A DNA stretch of 64,000 bases from Alligator mississippiensis (lineage: Eukaryota; Chordata; Crocodylia; Alligatoridae): NCBI RefSeq assembly GCF_030867095.1, contig NC_081824.1, positions 168,896,933-168,960,932 of the forward strand, written 5' to 3'. Positions within the stretch are counted from its first letter, which is position 1. Each line of letters begins with the position of its first letter. This document shows positions 49,512 through 58,972 of the stretch, piece by piece. The position numbers and the translations under genes are program-made. The notes under the pieces are model-generated. The model ran no database searches, had not been told where the DNA came from, and saw only the letters and a program-made list of their open reading frames with translations.

Positions 49512-50262
49512 TAGGGCTGTGCGAAGCTTCGGTCCCTGTTTCGATTCGGCGGAGATTTGGCCTGATTCCTTGGCTGAATCTCCAAATCCGAATCAAATCA
49601 GAGGACCCTTTAATTTCTCCAAATCATATCGGAACCCTCTGAATTGATTCGGAGAGATTCAGAAAGATTCAGACACAGACATAGCTTTAAATGGGCTATG
49701 ATTGCTGTGATGCTGGGGCATATGGAGTGTCCCACAGAAGTGCGGGGGGCTCCCCAGCATGCTTGGCAGCAGACCTGGAAGTGGACTTCTGGGTCGGCCA
49801 GGGAGGGCGCTGCCTCCCCACACTCCCCTCGGTTTGGTGACTGGTGCCTCCTGGGTCTTGGGGGTGGGCACCCAGAGTCCCCCTGCTGCCGATTGCTGAG
49901 CTGGGGAGGTGCAGGAGTGGGGGCCCTGTGTGCTTCCCGGCAGACCCAGAAGTGGACCAGAACTACTTCCGGTCCACTTCCAGGTTTGCCACCAAGCATG
50001 TGGAGGGCCCCCCCGCACTCCTGTGGGACGCTCCATGTGCCCCAGCATTGCCGCGTTCACAAGCCGTGCCTGCCACCTCAAGGTATTTGGAAAAAAACTT
50101 TTAAAGCTGCCTCTTTGTCTGAATCTCCAAATCAGCATCAAATCTTCAGATTCAGATTCAGCCAAATCAAATCAGGGACAGTGATCCGAATCAACAAATC
50201 AAATCACTGTCCCTGATTTGGGCCAAATCCGAATTGAATAGGGCCCACTTCACACACCCCAA
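49512..50262. mobile_element. hAT-type non-autonomous element, 751 bp
   Basis: Left TAGGGCTGTGCGAAGCTTCG and right CTTCACACACCCCAA (complement TTGGGGTGTGTGAAG), flanked by a perfect 8-bp duplication CTGCTAGG (49504-49511 and 50263-50270). It is homologous through its length to the 37568 copy: ATTCGGAGAGATTCAGAAAG, TCCCACAG..GTGCGGGGGGCTC, and an AATCAGGGACAGTGAT hairpin near the right end. Perfect flanks suggest later insertion than the 37568 copy. Non-coding. Confidence 0.88.
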
Positions 50263-50270
50263 CTGCTAGG

Positions 50271-53200
50271 CTGGGGCCCATTTTGACCTTGACCTTTTAG
50301 CTACTGAACAGCCCAAGAGGGCTTGCTTGTACCTGAGCCAAAAACCTCAAAGGGATGAAGGTGTCAGGTCAGTCTTAGGCCTCAGTTTTTGTATCAGTGG
50401 AATTATTCTAGTGGTGATCTTTGGGTAGCACAGATACCAGTTCTGCAGATGCAGTTATAACTGGCCTCATACCAGTTGTAGCTTCTTCTTCGTCTTCCCA
50501 CACACACAGTGAAGTATAGCTTTTGTGTGCATACATGTTTCTTCCATCTTAATGCAGCTTCCTTTCTGTTCTGGTTGCAAACTGGCTAAAGTGTTCCAAG
50601 TGTGACGTTCAAAAAATGAGATCCCTGACTTGGAATGCCTGTAGTGTAGTTACATCTCCCTGGAGGTGAGAACATACTGCCAGATTTTGATTGCAGGCTC
50701 CTTGGGGCAGAGCCTCTCTCGTCTGGGCTTGAAAAGCACCTACCAGATGCTGCTACAGTAAATAATAACTACTAGCCACTGCCCTGGTCTCTTGGGCTCT
50801 TGGCTGTGCCCATAATATGTGCATATTGCTCTCTCTATATATACAGATGGTAAAAATATAAACTTATTCACCAGATAATCATCATTAAATGCACAGCAAG
50901 AGAATGAATATTGCATTTGGGTGGAATTCAGTATGATTTAATAATGACAGCCATGGTAATCCAACTACCCTTCCACTTGCCCACCTACCATTTTAAGACT
51001 TAATATAGCTCCCCTGGGGAAAAATAAGCTGTCATATAAATATGTAATCTAGGCTTTATGTAATTAAATATATATATATTTCAAGTAAATGTTATCCTAA
51101 TATGCTTTAAAATAACTTTTCCCTATCAAAATGCAGCTTTCAGAGGACAAGCCATTTGACCTAGAGCTTAGTTCCAGAAAGTACATTTGTTTTTAGACTG
51201 GAAGAAAAGAAACTGGAAATGATGAAACAGATCATATGTTTGAACTTTAATTTTGTTGATGGTTATTTGTTGGTTGAATAGTTGCTGCTAGGGTTGTTTT
51301 ATTAGCTATTTTTATAGATTCCTGTATATTGAACTGTTTCTGAACTGGTCACATGACCTTAAGGCTAAGTACAGATATTCAAAAAGCCCAAGGCTGAATC
51401 AATTTAGCCTTTGCAGGTTAGTCTAAGCTGCATAGACTGAATGGATAAGCAAGTGAAAAGGCTTCCCTGCTCATTTGGAGTAGACAGGTTGAGCCAAGGT
51501 TAGCCCACCCACCCTGGGGGGCAGGGAGGGGCATTGCAGGAGAGGTACAAAACATCCTGGGATGCTGAGGGACTGTGAGTTAACTTGAATGTGGAGGGGA
51601 TCTGGGATAGAAGGTCAATAAACTGGTTTAACCTAAATCAGTTAAATCTGATACTCTATCAGTCCAGGTTTGTCTTAAAACTGTTTTAGACATTTTGAAG
51701 GTGGTTTATGCGCACTGAATTTCTGTTGTGTCACAGATTTGAACCAGTTTCTGATCACATATACCAATTGATGTGTAATTTTTGTTCCTAGCCAAAGACC
51801 TTTCATCCAGATAAGTCTCTGTCCGTTTCCTCAGAAGTGTTTTAATATGTGATTTTTTTTATATGTAAGTGGTAGGGGTATCTTGTGGCTTTCAATCTCT
51901 ATGGCACATAAAATACCTATTTTCTTCTGAATTATTGGCCTAAATGGCCTGTCCAAGAGCTTATGCTACCTAAGGAAGACCTAATTCAAAATGGACTGAA
52001 ACAAGTTGCGTAGAGCAGTATCACAGGTAGTCTCTTGACTGCAGTTCCAAATCCTGTGCCATGAGTGTCCAGCGGTCTAAGAGAACTGGTTTGCAAAACC
52101 CATGTCATCTAAAGTATCTTATTTTTTAATTTTTTTCCTCCATTATTACCTGATTGTATTTATTAGTTGGGAAACATTCCAGCCTTTTCTTCCCTAATTT
52201 TAGTGTGAAAAAAATGCAAGTGCGTGCAAATGGATATAAGCACCTATAGTATCTACACATCACACAGCCATGGCACCAGGGAGAAAATTCTCCAGGTGTA
52301 AACAGCCCTGTGTCTTCTCAACATGTTCATTGACGTGTGTTCGGCATTCTATATTTAAAAGTACTAAGAAGTTTAAAGGTATTATATGCTAACTTTGATA
52401 CAAAAGAGTTATCAGTCACACATCAACGTATTCAGCATCAAAATATTTAATCACTTCCAAGTTATAGATATGTTTTTAAAATTCTTGAGTTGGGGTTTAT
52501 AACCAAAAGCCACCACCTTAGATCTTTTCTTAGGACTCATAAAGGATGATTACTTGTTGCATTAATATGATGATCTAATTAATATGATGATCTAATTTGA
52601 TGGTGTTACTCTAATTCGATACTAATTTGATCTTGATTTTAACAGTGTTTAATTTTGTGCTTAATTTACTTTAATATTATTAACAGTAGCTTGGCTTTGA
52701 GGATATGTTGCCTTGATTTTATTTTTGTTTAATGGTTTTAATAAAAGTTATAAAAAATGATGCTGAGTTCCATTTCTTTCAATAAGCAACATGGGTCCAG
52801 AATCCGGGAACTTGAGTCATCATCAAGCTAGTCAGCTTAAAAATCCAGATAGCTCCCCCAAATTTAGCTGCTGGTTTTCACACACAGTTTCATGTACATT
52901 ATCACCAACATGGGTAGTATAAAATATGGGTTGCAAGTAACAGGAGGAAAATTAGTCCAAATTATTTTCATGACAAATTCATTAATACCATAGCCTTTTG
53001 CAAGAGAATTTGCTCCTAGGGGTATAGTGTAAGCCCAGGTAAGGCATTAAACATCTGCCCAACTTGTATCTGTGCTTACCACTATGCAACCTGAGCACCT
53101 GTATATCAAAGTAGAGATGTTAGTGTCACTTATATTAATAAAGCACATAGCATATGCAGTCCAACTGATTGCTGCTGTCTCTGATACCTAAGGGTGTAGC

Positions 53201-54052
53201 ACAAAGAAGAACAGGAAAAGATATGGAAAGGAAAATAAAGGAAGAGGAGCAAACCCCTTTCCTGAATCAGTGTCTGCTAGTGGAAGAAGCCATCTGGGAT
53301 GTAACATTAATAACAGAATGGGTGAAAGTGTTGACGGCAGTGTGCATTTTTTTTCTTTCTAGGAATTAAAGATCTTCACACAAACTCCTGAGTGACAGAG
53401 GAAAATGAAGCCGGTGGGTGGTGCTTGGGCATCTCTAATGATTGCAAACAAAAACTGTATTAGCACTGCCAGTGCCCGCTGCATGTATTCTATCCGTACT
53501 ACACCAGAGGGAGTGTTGGCAAAGCATCGCAGAAAGCTCGTTATACCTTTTTGTTGGTGCATGAAAAAAATGGAACAGTTAACTGATTTGCTACCTTGCT
53601 GTCATCCAGCAGCCAGCTCTACCCTTGTCAAGTGAATGTGTTGCATAGATGTGATCTTCTTAAGGTAAAAAAAAAAATCACCCGAAATACCTCTGAACAG
53701 TTAGGATTCAGACCTGTCAACTTCACTGTTTTTTTATTTATAATAGTCTTACTCCTTTTTGGCCCTTTTTCCAGGTCTGCTAATAAACTTGATCAAGCCA
53801 TTTCTTTTTCTGGTGCTGTGCTCCAGCCTTGGAGAGTAATTTGTGTGTGAAGAAATACCTCTGGCACTAAAATGTTTAAAATTACTCTTTGTTGTTCTGA
53901 CTTCTCTCCTAATTTAGAGTATCCAGATGCAGCTCCCCTCAGACTCACCCACAAGATGGAATTCTACGAAAATATTGTTTTGTTTCATTTGTTTTTTAAT
54001 GTCTACGTTTCTCAGACTTCCTGTTCTAGTTTCAACTTGGTTGGGACTCCCT
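50271..54052. other. No gene seen; AT-rich, few repeats
   Basis: Very AT-rich and nearly free of recognised mobile elements. Includes a TAAT-rich block at 52555-52700 with an 18-bp duplication (TTAATATGATGATCTAAT) and an exon-like segment at 53363-53664 bounded by splice-like sites. Plausible conserved non-coding territory, unproven. Confidence 0.45.
51361..51760. repeat. Possible interspersed repeat
   Basis: Begins AAGGCTAAGTACAGATATTC and includes GCCTTTGCAGGTTAGTCTAA and TAAACTGGTTTAACCTAAAT..GTTTGTCTTAAAACTG. The wording resembles a crocodilian repeat I have a vague memory of. No right terminus found, so the boundaries are a guess. Confidence 0.3.
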
Positions 54053-54300
54053 GGATGTATCTACATGAGATGCTTAATGTGCAGAAGACTAATTCTACTG
54101 CACATTAGTGTGGTGGGCAAAACCCTGTGCTAATGTGCAGTAGATTTAGTCTAATGTGCATTAACGTCACTAAAAAAGCGTTCATCTGGATTAATGCACA
54201 GTAGCACTGATTACGACGCATTATGTTAGTACCTGTCATAACAGGTACTAAACTTAATGCGCTGTAATTATGGCACATTAATGAACATGTAGATGCACCC
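54053..54300. mobile_element. Palindromic MITE, 3-bp-TSD family, copy 4
   Basis: Ends are GGATGTATCTACATG and the complement of GGGTGCATCTACATG, flanked by CCT on both sides. The interior repeats TAATGTGCA/TGCACATTA and has a hairpin with arms TTAGTACCTGT / ACAGGTACTAA. At 248 bp it is the shortest copy in the window. Confidence 0.75.
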
Positions 54301-54514
54301 CCTCAGAATTGTTCAGGTTGCTCTTTTGGGAGAACAAGTGGTAAAAACAATGGGAATGCATTTCATAGATCTCCTACTTCTCAGCATACAATCTCAGGTT
54401 CTTTCAAGCCCACCAGAAGAATTATTGAAAATAGCTTGACCTTTCTATGTTCTCATGCTTAATGGAGAGATTAAATGAGGGGCATTGGAAGCATCAGTCA
54501 ATATTAAAAAAAAT

Positions 54515-54740
54515 TAGAAATGGAAGCCTAAAATTAGGCTTCTAAATTCATATGTAAACACCTAATTTGGGCCTGACCATATGCCCATTGAAGTCAATGC
54601 CAAAGCTCGGGCTGACTTCAGTGGTCCAGGATTAAGTATGAAATTACGGCCTTCTTTTCAAATATGCTCAGCACCTAATGATTCTCATATAAGTCTCTGC
54701 TCAGCCATTTTGAATCTAAGGTAGTACTTTTAGGTAACCA
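54515..54740. repeat. Ancient unclassified amniote-type repeat
   Basis: Phrases such as AAGCCTAAAATTAGGCTTCTAA, CCCATTGAAGTCAATGCC, CTGACTTCAGTGG and TGCTCAGCACCTAATG recur widely in reptile genomes as old inverted-repeat families. Similar phrases lie at 14890-14985 and 13505-13570. No termini are preserved. Confidence 0.4.
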
Positions 54741-56792
54741 TTGGCCGCTGATTTCTTCTTCCCATCTTCCAATTGTTTATGACTTCTTACCCTGAGAAAG
54801 AGACTAAAAACCATACAGAAAATGTAGTACTGGTATGTATTTATTTTTTTGATGTGTGACAGTTATCATAAAAACTCTTGGCAGCATTGAAATGTTTACG
54901 GCTAATCACCCCACAACAGTTATTGAATAACTTTAACAAGGGAAAGCTCGCACACCTCCTTGCTTGGGCCTGAATTCACGGAATTACACAAAGCTTTGTG
55001 CAAATTTCACATTGTCTGTTTTTTGGGTAACAGGATGTTGACACATCTGGGGTCCACAGGATCCAGATGAAACACAAGACCAGCTGAGCAGTGCGGTAGG
55101 GGTAATTTTAGAAGCTCAAATGTTGTATATTATTTGCAGTTCTTTGTAGCTTTTCAGGGATATGACCCCACAGGGGGATCAAAAATGATTGTGATGGATC
55201 CCTGTGTGGGACCTTCAGCCCTGATCCCTCCTGCGTGGGGCTTTCAGGCTTTGTGAGTTTTGCCCAGACAGAGGACTGGTAACACTGTTTGATTTAAAAC
55301 AACATTCATTCATGAAAAAAAAAAATCATTCGAAAAAAAGAAACTGTTTAGAGTAAAGAAAAAATGCATGTAGCTTGCTCTCTCCACAGCCACAGCTATC
55401 TGTTTCTTGCTGCCCGTGGAGAGCAGTGTTGGGGCCAAGAGAGGATAATGGTTCTGTATAAAGGGAGCAGCGCATAACATCGCTGGATGAGGGCCAAGCT
55501 CTGGGGACTTTTTTTTTTTTTTGGCTTTACCTTTATTTAGAGAAATATCCTCTCCCCTTCCCTTTAGGCCTCTCGGCCTCCCCCTTCCCCAAGGAGATTT
55601 TTGGCAAGTACATTCTAAATACGGGAAAGTCCAGTTGTTTTAATGGATATTTGCTGCCACAGAAGGACTCTCTGTAACAATTAGAAAAAAAGATGGGATT
55701 CTTTTGCAATGTTTGAACAACCCCCATCAGCCCACTGCAGGAACGTGATCCCTGAGGGAAAGGGGATTATATCCCTCCCCAGGCTTTCAAACAGCTTTGA
55801 CCTCTCCCCTCTGCCGCAAGCCCCACCGATTGTACGATGAGCCCAATCCTGCAGAACTAAGTCCTGCCCTCACTTGGACAAAACTCCGGTTAATCTCAGA
55901 GTATTAGGCCATAACTGGGCCCCACATTGCCAAATGCTGCCTGAGTAGGCAACATAAAATGCTTCAAACATAAACAAAGGGAAGAACAGATCTAAGAACT
56001 ACCAAATGAAAAGATTTTTTTTTGCTTTCCCTCAACCAGCAGGTGCCTCTATAGAGTCAATATTTAGCCTGTTTCATCATCACAGGCCTGTGGCACAGTA
56101 TTGGAAATACCTGCTTTCTGATGATTATAAGGCTTTGCCCTCTCCATCCTGCTCTCCTTCGTGGTCTCCTTCTCCCAATCTGTGGTGCGCCTGAAAAGCT
56201 GGTCCTGAATCCATCCAGTACCTAAGACTTGTGGAGGACAGTGACCGGAGATATTTCAGTTTCTATTTTATGTGTACAAATCATTACAAGAGAGAGAAGG
56301 GAGAGAAATAATATCCCCCGGTGATGAAATACTGTGGGTGGCGAGAGTCAAGGAGCTTGATTGGGGAATGTGTGGTGTTCCCAGTTAGTCTAAACTGCAT
56401 TTTTCCCTTAAACATATTTCCAGAAAGTGAACTGAGGTTTGTCTGACAGCATGCTAGCTCACCCGCCACAGCGTGTGGGTGCTCCAGCTGCCCACCCACT
56501 CCGTGTGCACATGCCTCTTTGGAGCAGAGAAGGGACTTCATGTGGGGCAAGAGGTGAGTAAAACCTACATGGGGAGCAGGGAGCCCTGCTCAAGCTGTTC
56601 AGAAATGAGAAGCTCTTAGGGACAGAATGCCTTTGGCAGGGCTGGACACTGGCATGCGTGAACCGGGTGGCCCTGGACAGAAAGGGGGCCTGAAAATGGT
56701 AATTTTTTTGATAATTATTATCATTATTTCTGGCCAGGGGAGGCCTGATACTACAAATTTGCTCAGGGGTGCCAAGAATCTAGGTAGGCTGC
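54741..56792. other. VEGFA upstream region, no gene seen
   Basis: Two kilobases before the putative promoter. Contains A/T homopolymer runs and one ACGTG core at 55743. At 56690-56735 the sequence AATGGTAATTTTTTTGATAATT resembles the GGGTAATTTTC wording in the human VEGFA upstream region as I recall it; this may be chance. Confidence 0.45.
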
Positions 56793-57060
56793 CGGAGAGC
56801 GGGAAGGGGGGGCAGGGGGGTAACCCCTTCTCCCCTCTCTGGAAACAACTTGAATCCCTGCCCCCAGCGAGCAAAACAGAACAAAAAAAAAGTGGGGGAG
56901 AAGCAGCCAGAGCTTGGGTGACAGGAGCTGAGGCCCCGGTGCCCTCTGCTGCTCCAGGAGTCTGACAGACCTAGGATCTGGTGGCTTTAGGGTGCTATTA
57001 TGCCCCTCCCTTGAAAGAGGGGGAGGAACGGAGGGAGGGGACGGAGCTGTGGGAGGGACT
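56793..57060 (+). promoter_or_regulatory. Probable VEGFA core promoter zone
   Basis: No TATA box is seen. A G-run tract (GGG, 7 G, 6 G separated by two-base loops) at 56801-56820 lies about 1.1 kb before the AUG. In human the Sp1/G-quadruplex tract just upstream of the start site falls at a similar distance. Further down, 57001-57047 holds CCCCTCCC and GGGGAGG/GGGAGGGG motifs of the Sp1/KLF/MAZ type. The transcription start could be between these tracts or just after the second. Position is inferred from distance and composition only. Confidence 0.4.
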
Positions 57061-57609
57061 CTTGGATCTCCTCGGTCATAGCACCGCGGAGCAGTTGCAG
57101 AGGGAGAGCGAGGAGAGAGGCGCAGAGCGGCAGGACAGAGGGTGCGCGGCTCTGCTCTGCCCGGCGTGCGAGACCCAGCGCAGTGCAGGCTCTCCCCCAG
57201 GAAGGAGGGAGAGGGACAGCACAGATCCGCACAGGAGGGACGAGAGCAGATTTAGGAGGAGCGGCTCTCCTTGTGAACCGGGATTTGCTAGCAGTTTGGT
57301 CTCCCCCCCGCTTCTTCTTCCTATCCGCTCCTTAATTTATTTTTCTCTCCCTCCCTCCCTGCCGGCACAGCTCGGATTGTTCCTCTCTCCCTCTCTCCTT
57401 TATTTTTGTTTTGTTTTTTGATTCCTTTTGCAAACGGTGGCCAGAGCAAGGGGAGCAAGGAGGGCGAGCCAGGCAGCCCCCTCTCCCCACTTCCAGGCAC
57501 CCGAGGCTGGGATCAACCCCCCCCCGCTCCTCTCCCCGTGTTGGACCCCGGCCCCTGCCAAGGGACAGAGCAGGCCGGGCCGGCAGGCAGCCCGCCCGAA
57601 GCTGGGATC

Positions 57610-57618
57610 ATGCATTGA
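57610..57618 (+). CDS. Two-codon uORF in VEGFA leader
   Basis: ATG CAT TGA, whose stop codon is the first triplet of the conserved TGAAACTTT block. The human leader has CACTGAAAC at this point without an ATG, so this minimal uORF is probably lineage-specific. It is in frame with VEGFA, so it also puts a stop in the VEGF frame 300 nt upstream of the start codon. Translation is unproven. Confidence 0.3.
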   Translation: MH

Positions 57619-57779
57619 AACTTTCGGGCAAACTTTGGTGGTGTGCGGGGCGTGCGGCGCCCGGATCGCTGGAGGCGGCGGCGGGCGTGTGCGTGGCCGT
57701 GTCCGTGTCTGTGTCCGGGGGGCGGCGGCGGCGCAGCGGAGCCGGTGCCAAGGGGGGCAGAGCCGCGGGAGCGGAGCGC

Positions 57780-57791
57780 ATGGAGAGCTGA
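57780..57791 (+). CDS. Three-codon uORF in VEGFA leader
   Basis: ATG GAG AGC TGA (M-E-S-stop), 125 nt upstream of the VEGFA start codon and in another frame. The human leader has a three-codon uORF, ATG GAC GGG TGA, in the comparable part of the proximal IRES region (from memory), reported to influence which VEGF-A isoform is made. Codon count and stop are the same here although the residues differ, so conserved length rather than peptide sequence may matter. The context (GCGC before ATG, G after) is moderate. The function is inferred from the human case. Confidence 0.5.
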   Translation: MES

Positions 57792-57915
57792 GCCCGGAGC
57801 CTGGGAGCGTCTCGCGGAGCCGGAGGAGGCACAGCGCGCCCAGCGCAGCTCAGCGCAGCGCAGCGGGGAAGGCGGCGCCCGGCCAGGAGCCCCCCGCCGC
57901 CCCGCGCCAGGAACC

Positions 57916-57981
57916 ATGAACTTTCTGCTCGCTTGGATCCACTGGGGGCTGCCGGCGCTGCTCTATCTGCACCACGCGGAG
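57916..57981 (+). CDS. VEGFA: VEGFA exon 1 coding part (signal peptide)
   Basis: First coding exon of vascular endothelial growth factor A, the secreted dimeric cystine-knot ligand of VEGFR1/VEGFR2 that drives blood-vessel growth. The 22 codons begin MNFLLAWIHWGL and end LYLHHAE. The human exon 1 peptide begins MNFLLSWVHWSL, ends LYLHHAK and has the same 22-codon length; the chicken protein begins MNFLLTWIHWGL (both from memory). The peptide is the hydrophobic core of a signal sequence, so the product enters the ER. The start is set by homology and by a good Kozak context (ACC before ATG). The exon ends GAG with a GT donor (GTACGG) immediately after, in the same phase as human. Cysteine-knot and heparin-binding exons lie beyond the window. 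Identification is firm; only this exon is present. Confidence 0.96.
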
Positions 57982-58118
57982 GTACGGCCGCCACCGGGCC
58001 GGGGCCGGGCGCGCGGGGAGGCCTTCCCCGGCCAGTCCCGCGCCGCGCCGCGCCGCGCCGGCCTGGGACGGGGCATGCAGGGCATGGCCGGGGGAGGTGG
58101 CTTGCATCAGCTCCGGAC

Positions 58119-58410
58119 GGGTGTGTGTGTGTGTGTGTGTGTGTGTGTCTCGGTTGTGTCAATGTAAATTGAGTGGCTCTGTGTGTGCTCTGTGTGCGTG
58201 GGCTGCGAGTGTGGAGGTGGGGTGTGTGAGAGTGTGCTCCGTGCATGTGGGGGTGTGAGTGGTGTGTGCTCTGTGTGCGTGCGGGGTGGCACTGTGCTCC
58301 GTGTGGATGTGGGGTGTGAGGGTGTCTTAAGAGGTGTCGGTTGTAGCCGTGTTGCTGTAAGGACATAGGCAGATGAGGTTGTGCGCGCGTGTGTTGTGGG
58401 CTGTGTGTAG
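58119..58410. repeat. GT microsatellite and degenerate GTGTG minisatellite
   Basis: A pure (GT)n tract of about 15 units at 58119-58148 is followed by imperfect units of the form GTGTGCTCTGTGTGCGTG and GTGGGGGTGTGAG up to about 58410. Open frames on both strands across it are products of the repeat. Confidence 0.85.
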
Positions 58411-58739
58411 GGGAGGGGGATGTGGCTTGCCCCCCCACCCCCCAAAGCAGCAATGCAGAAGCCCCTGCCTGGCAGAAACCGCATGGAGATCAAAGGGGAC
58501 AGCATGGATTATTGGGAGTTTCTTCCCCGCTCCATTTGCGACATCCCCAGAGCCGCCCCCCCTTGGCCCGCTGCCCCTCGGGGATTACAACACTGCCCGC
58601 TCGCCCGGCCCGGCCCTTCCCCCCTGGCACTCTCTGATCTGGCTGGTTCCCCCCAGGTTCAGCAGTGAATCAGGTCTCTTTTGCTCCCCACCATGAGGTC
58701 CACATGACAAGCCAGATGCCTGGCTTCTTTGAAGGGGCT

Positions 58740-58972
58740 CAAGTGGAGCCTGAGGTGGAGTTTAGATTGTGGTGTGAGTAAGACTGGCGTCTAGTCTGAG
58801 GCGGTTAGATTATGGGTCATGGCAGGCTTATGCCAGTCTGAGGTGGAGTTTAGATTGTGGTTCCGAGACTCGCGGCTAGTCGGGTGTCGTGGTTCATGCA
58901 AGGCTTGGTAGAGTCCTATGCAGGCTCTACTAAGACTCGTTAGAGGTTAGATTATGGTTCATACAGGATGGT
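58740..58972. repeat. Degenerate tandem repeat in intron 1
   Basis: The phrase CTGAGGTGGAGTTTAGATTG occurs at about 58750 and 58838, and related phrases (TTAGATTATGGTTCAT, GGCAGGCTTATGCC, GCAAGGCTTGG, GCAGGCTCT) recur with a period near 85-90 bp. About two and a half diverged units are present. Confidence 0.6.

Larger units (their letters stand above)
56880..57915 (+). promoter_or_regulatory. VEGFA: VEGFA 5' leader (5'UTR; start uncertain)
   Basis: GC-rich leader upstream of the VEGFA AUG. Its 5' end is not visible; 56880 is set only from the human leader length of about 1,038 nt. Pyrimidine-rich blocks at 57300-57420 are followed by a very GC-rich part. A block at 57613-57640 (core TGAAACTTT) matches the human leader near GCACTGAAACTTTTCG as I remember it. 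Only two ATGs occur between 57003 and the start codon, at 57610 and 57780, and each opens a minimal uORF. In mammals this leader carries two IRESs and a CUG-initiated N-terminal extension. Whether IRES activity exists here cannot be read from sequence. Confidence 0.6.
57040..58110. promoter_or_regulatory. CpG island over VEGFA exon 1
   Basis: A dense run of CpG and G/C-rich sequence spans the distal leader, exon 1 and the first 130 bp of intron 1. It contrasts with the AT-rich, CpG-poor desert upstream. This fits a TATA-less housekeeping-type promoter as in other VEGFA genes. Long open frames on both strands across the island reflect scarce stop codons in GC-rich DNA, not coding. Confidence 0.75.

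Noticed and set aside
55743-55747. ACGTG core as a candidate hypoxia response element for VEGFA
   Set aside because: The flanking bases do not match the human TACGTGGG site or its CACAG ancillary motif, and a 5-mer is expected by chance.
1-56800. Exons of MRPS18A or another gene expected upstream of VEGFA
   Set aside because: In human this neighbour lies well upstream; no exon-sized frame here resembles a ribosomal protein or any other gene I recognise.
57428-57919. Long frames (up to 163 codons on +, 281 on -) across the VEGFA leader and exon 1
   Set aside because: All frames are open over much of this CpG island because stops are rare in GC-rich DNA. The peptides are low-complexity, and only the exon 1 signal peptide has homology.
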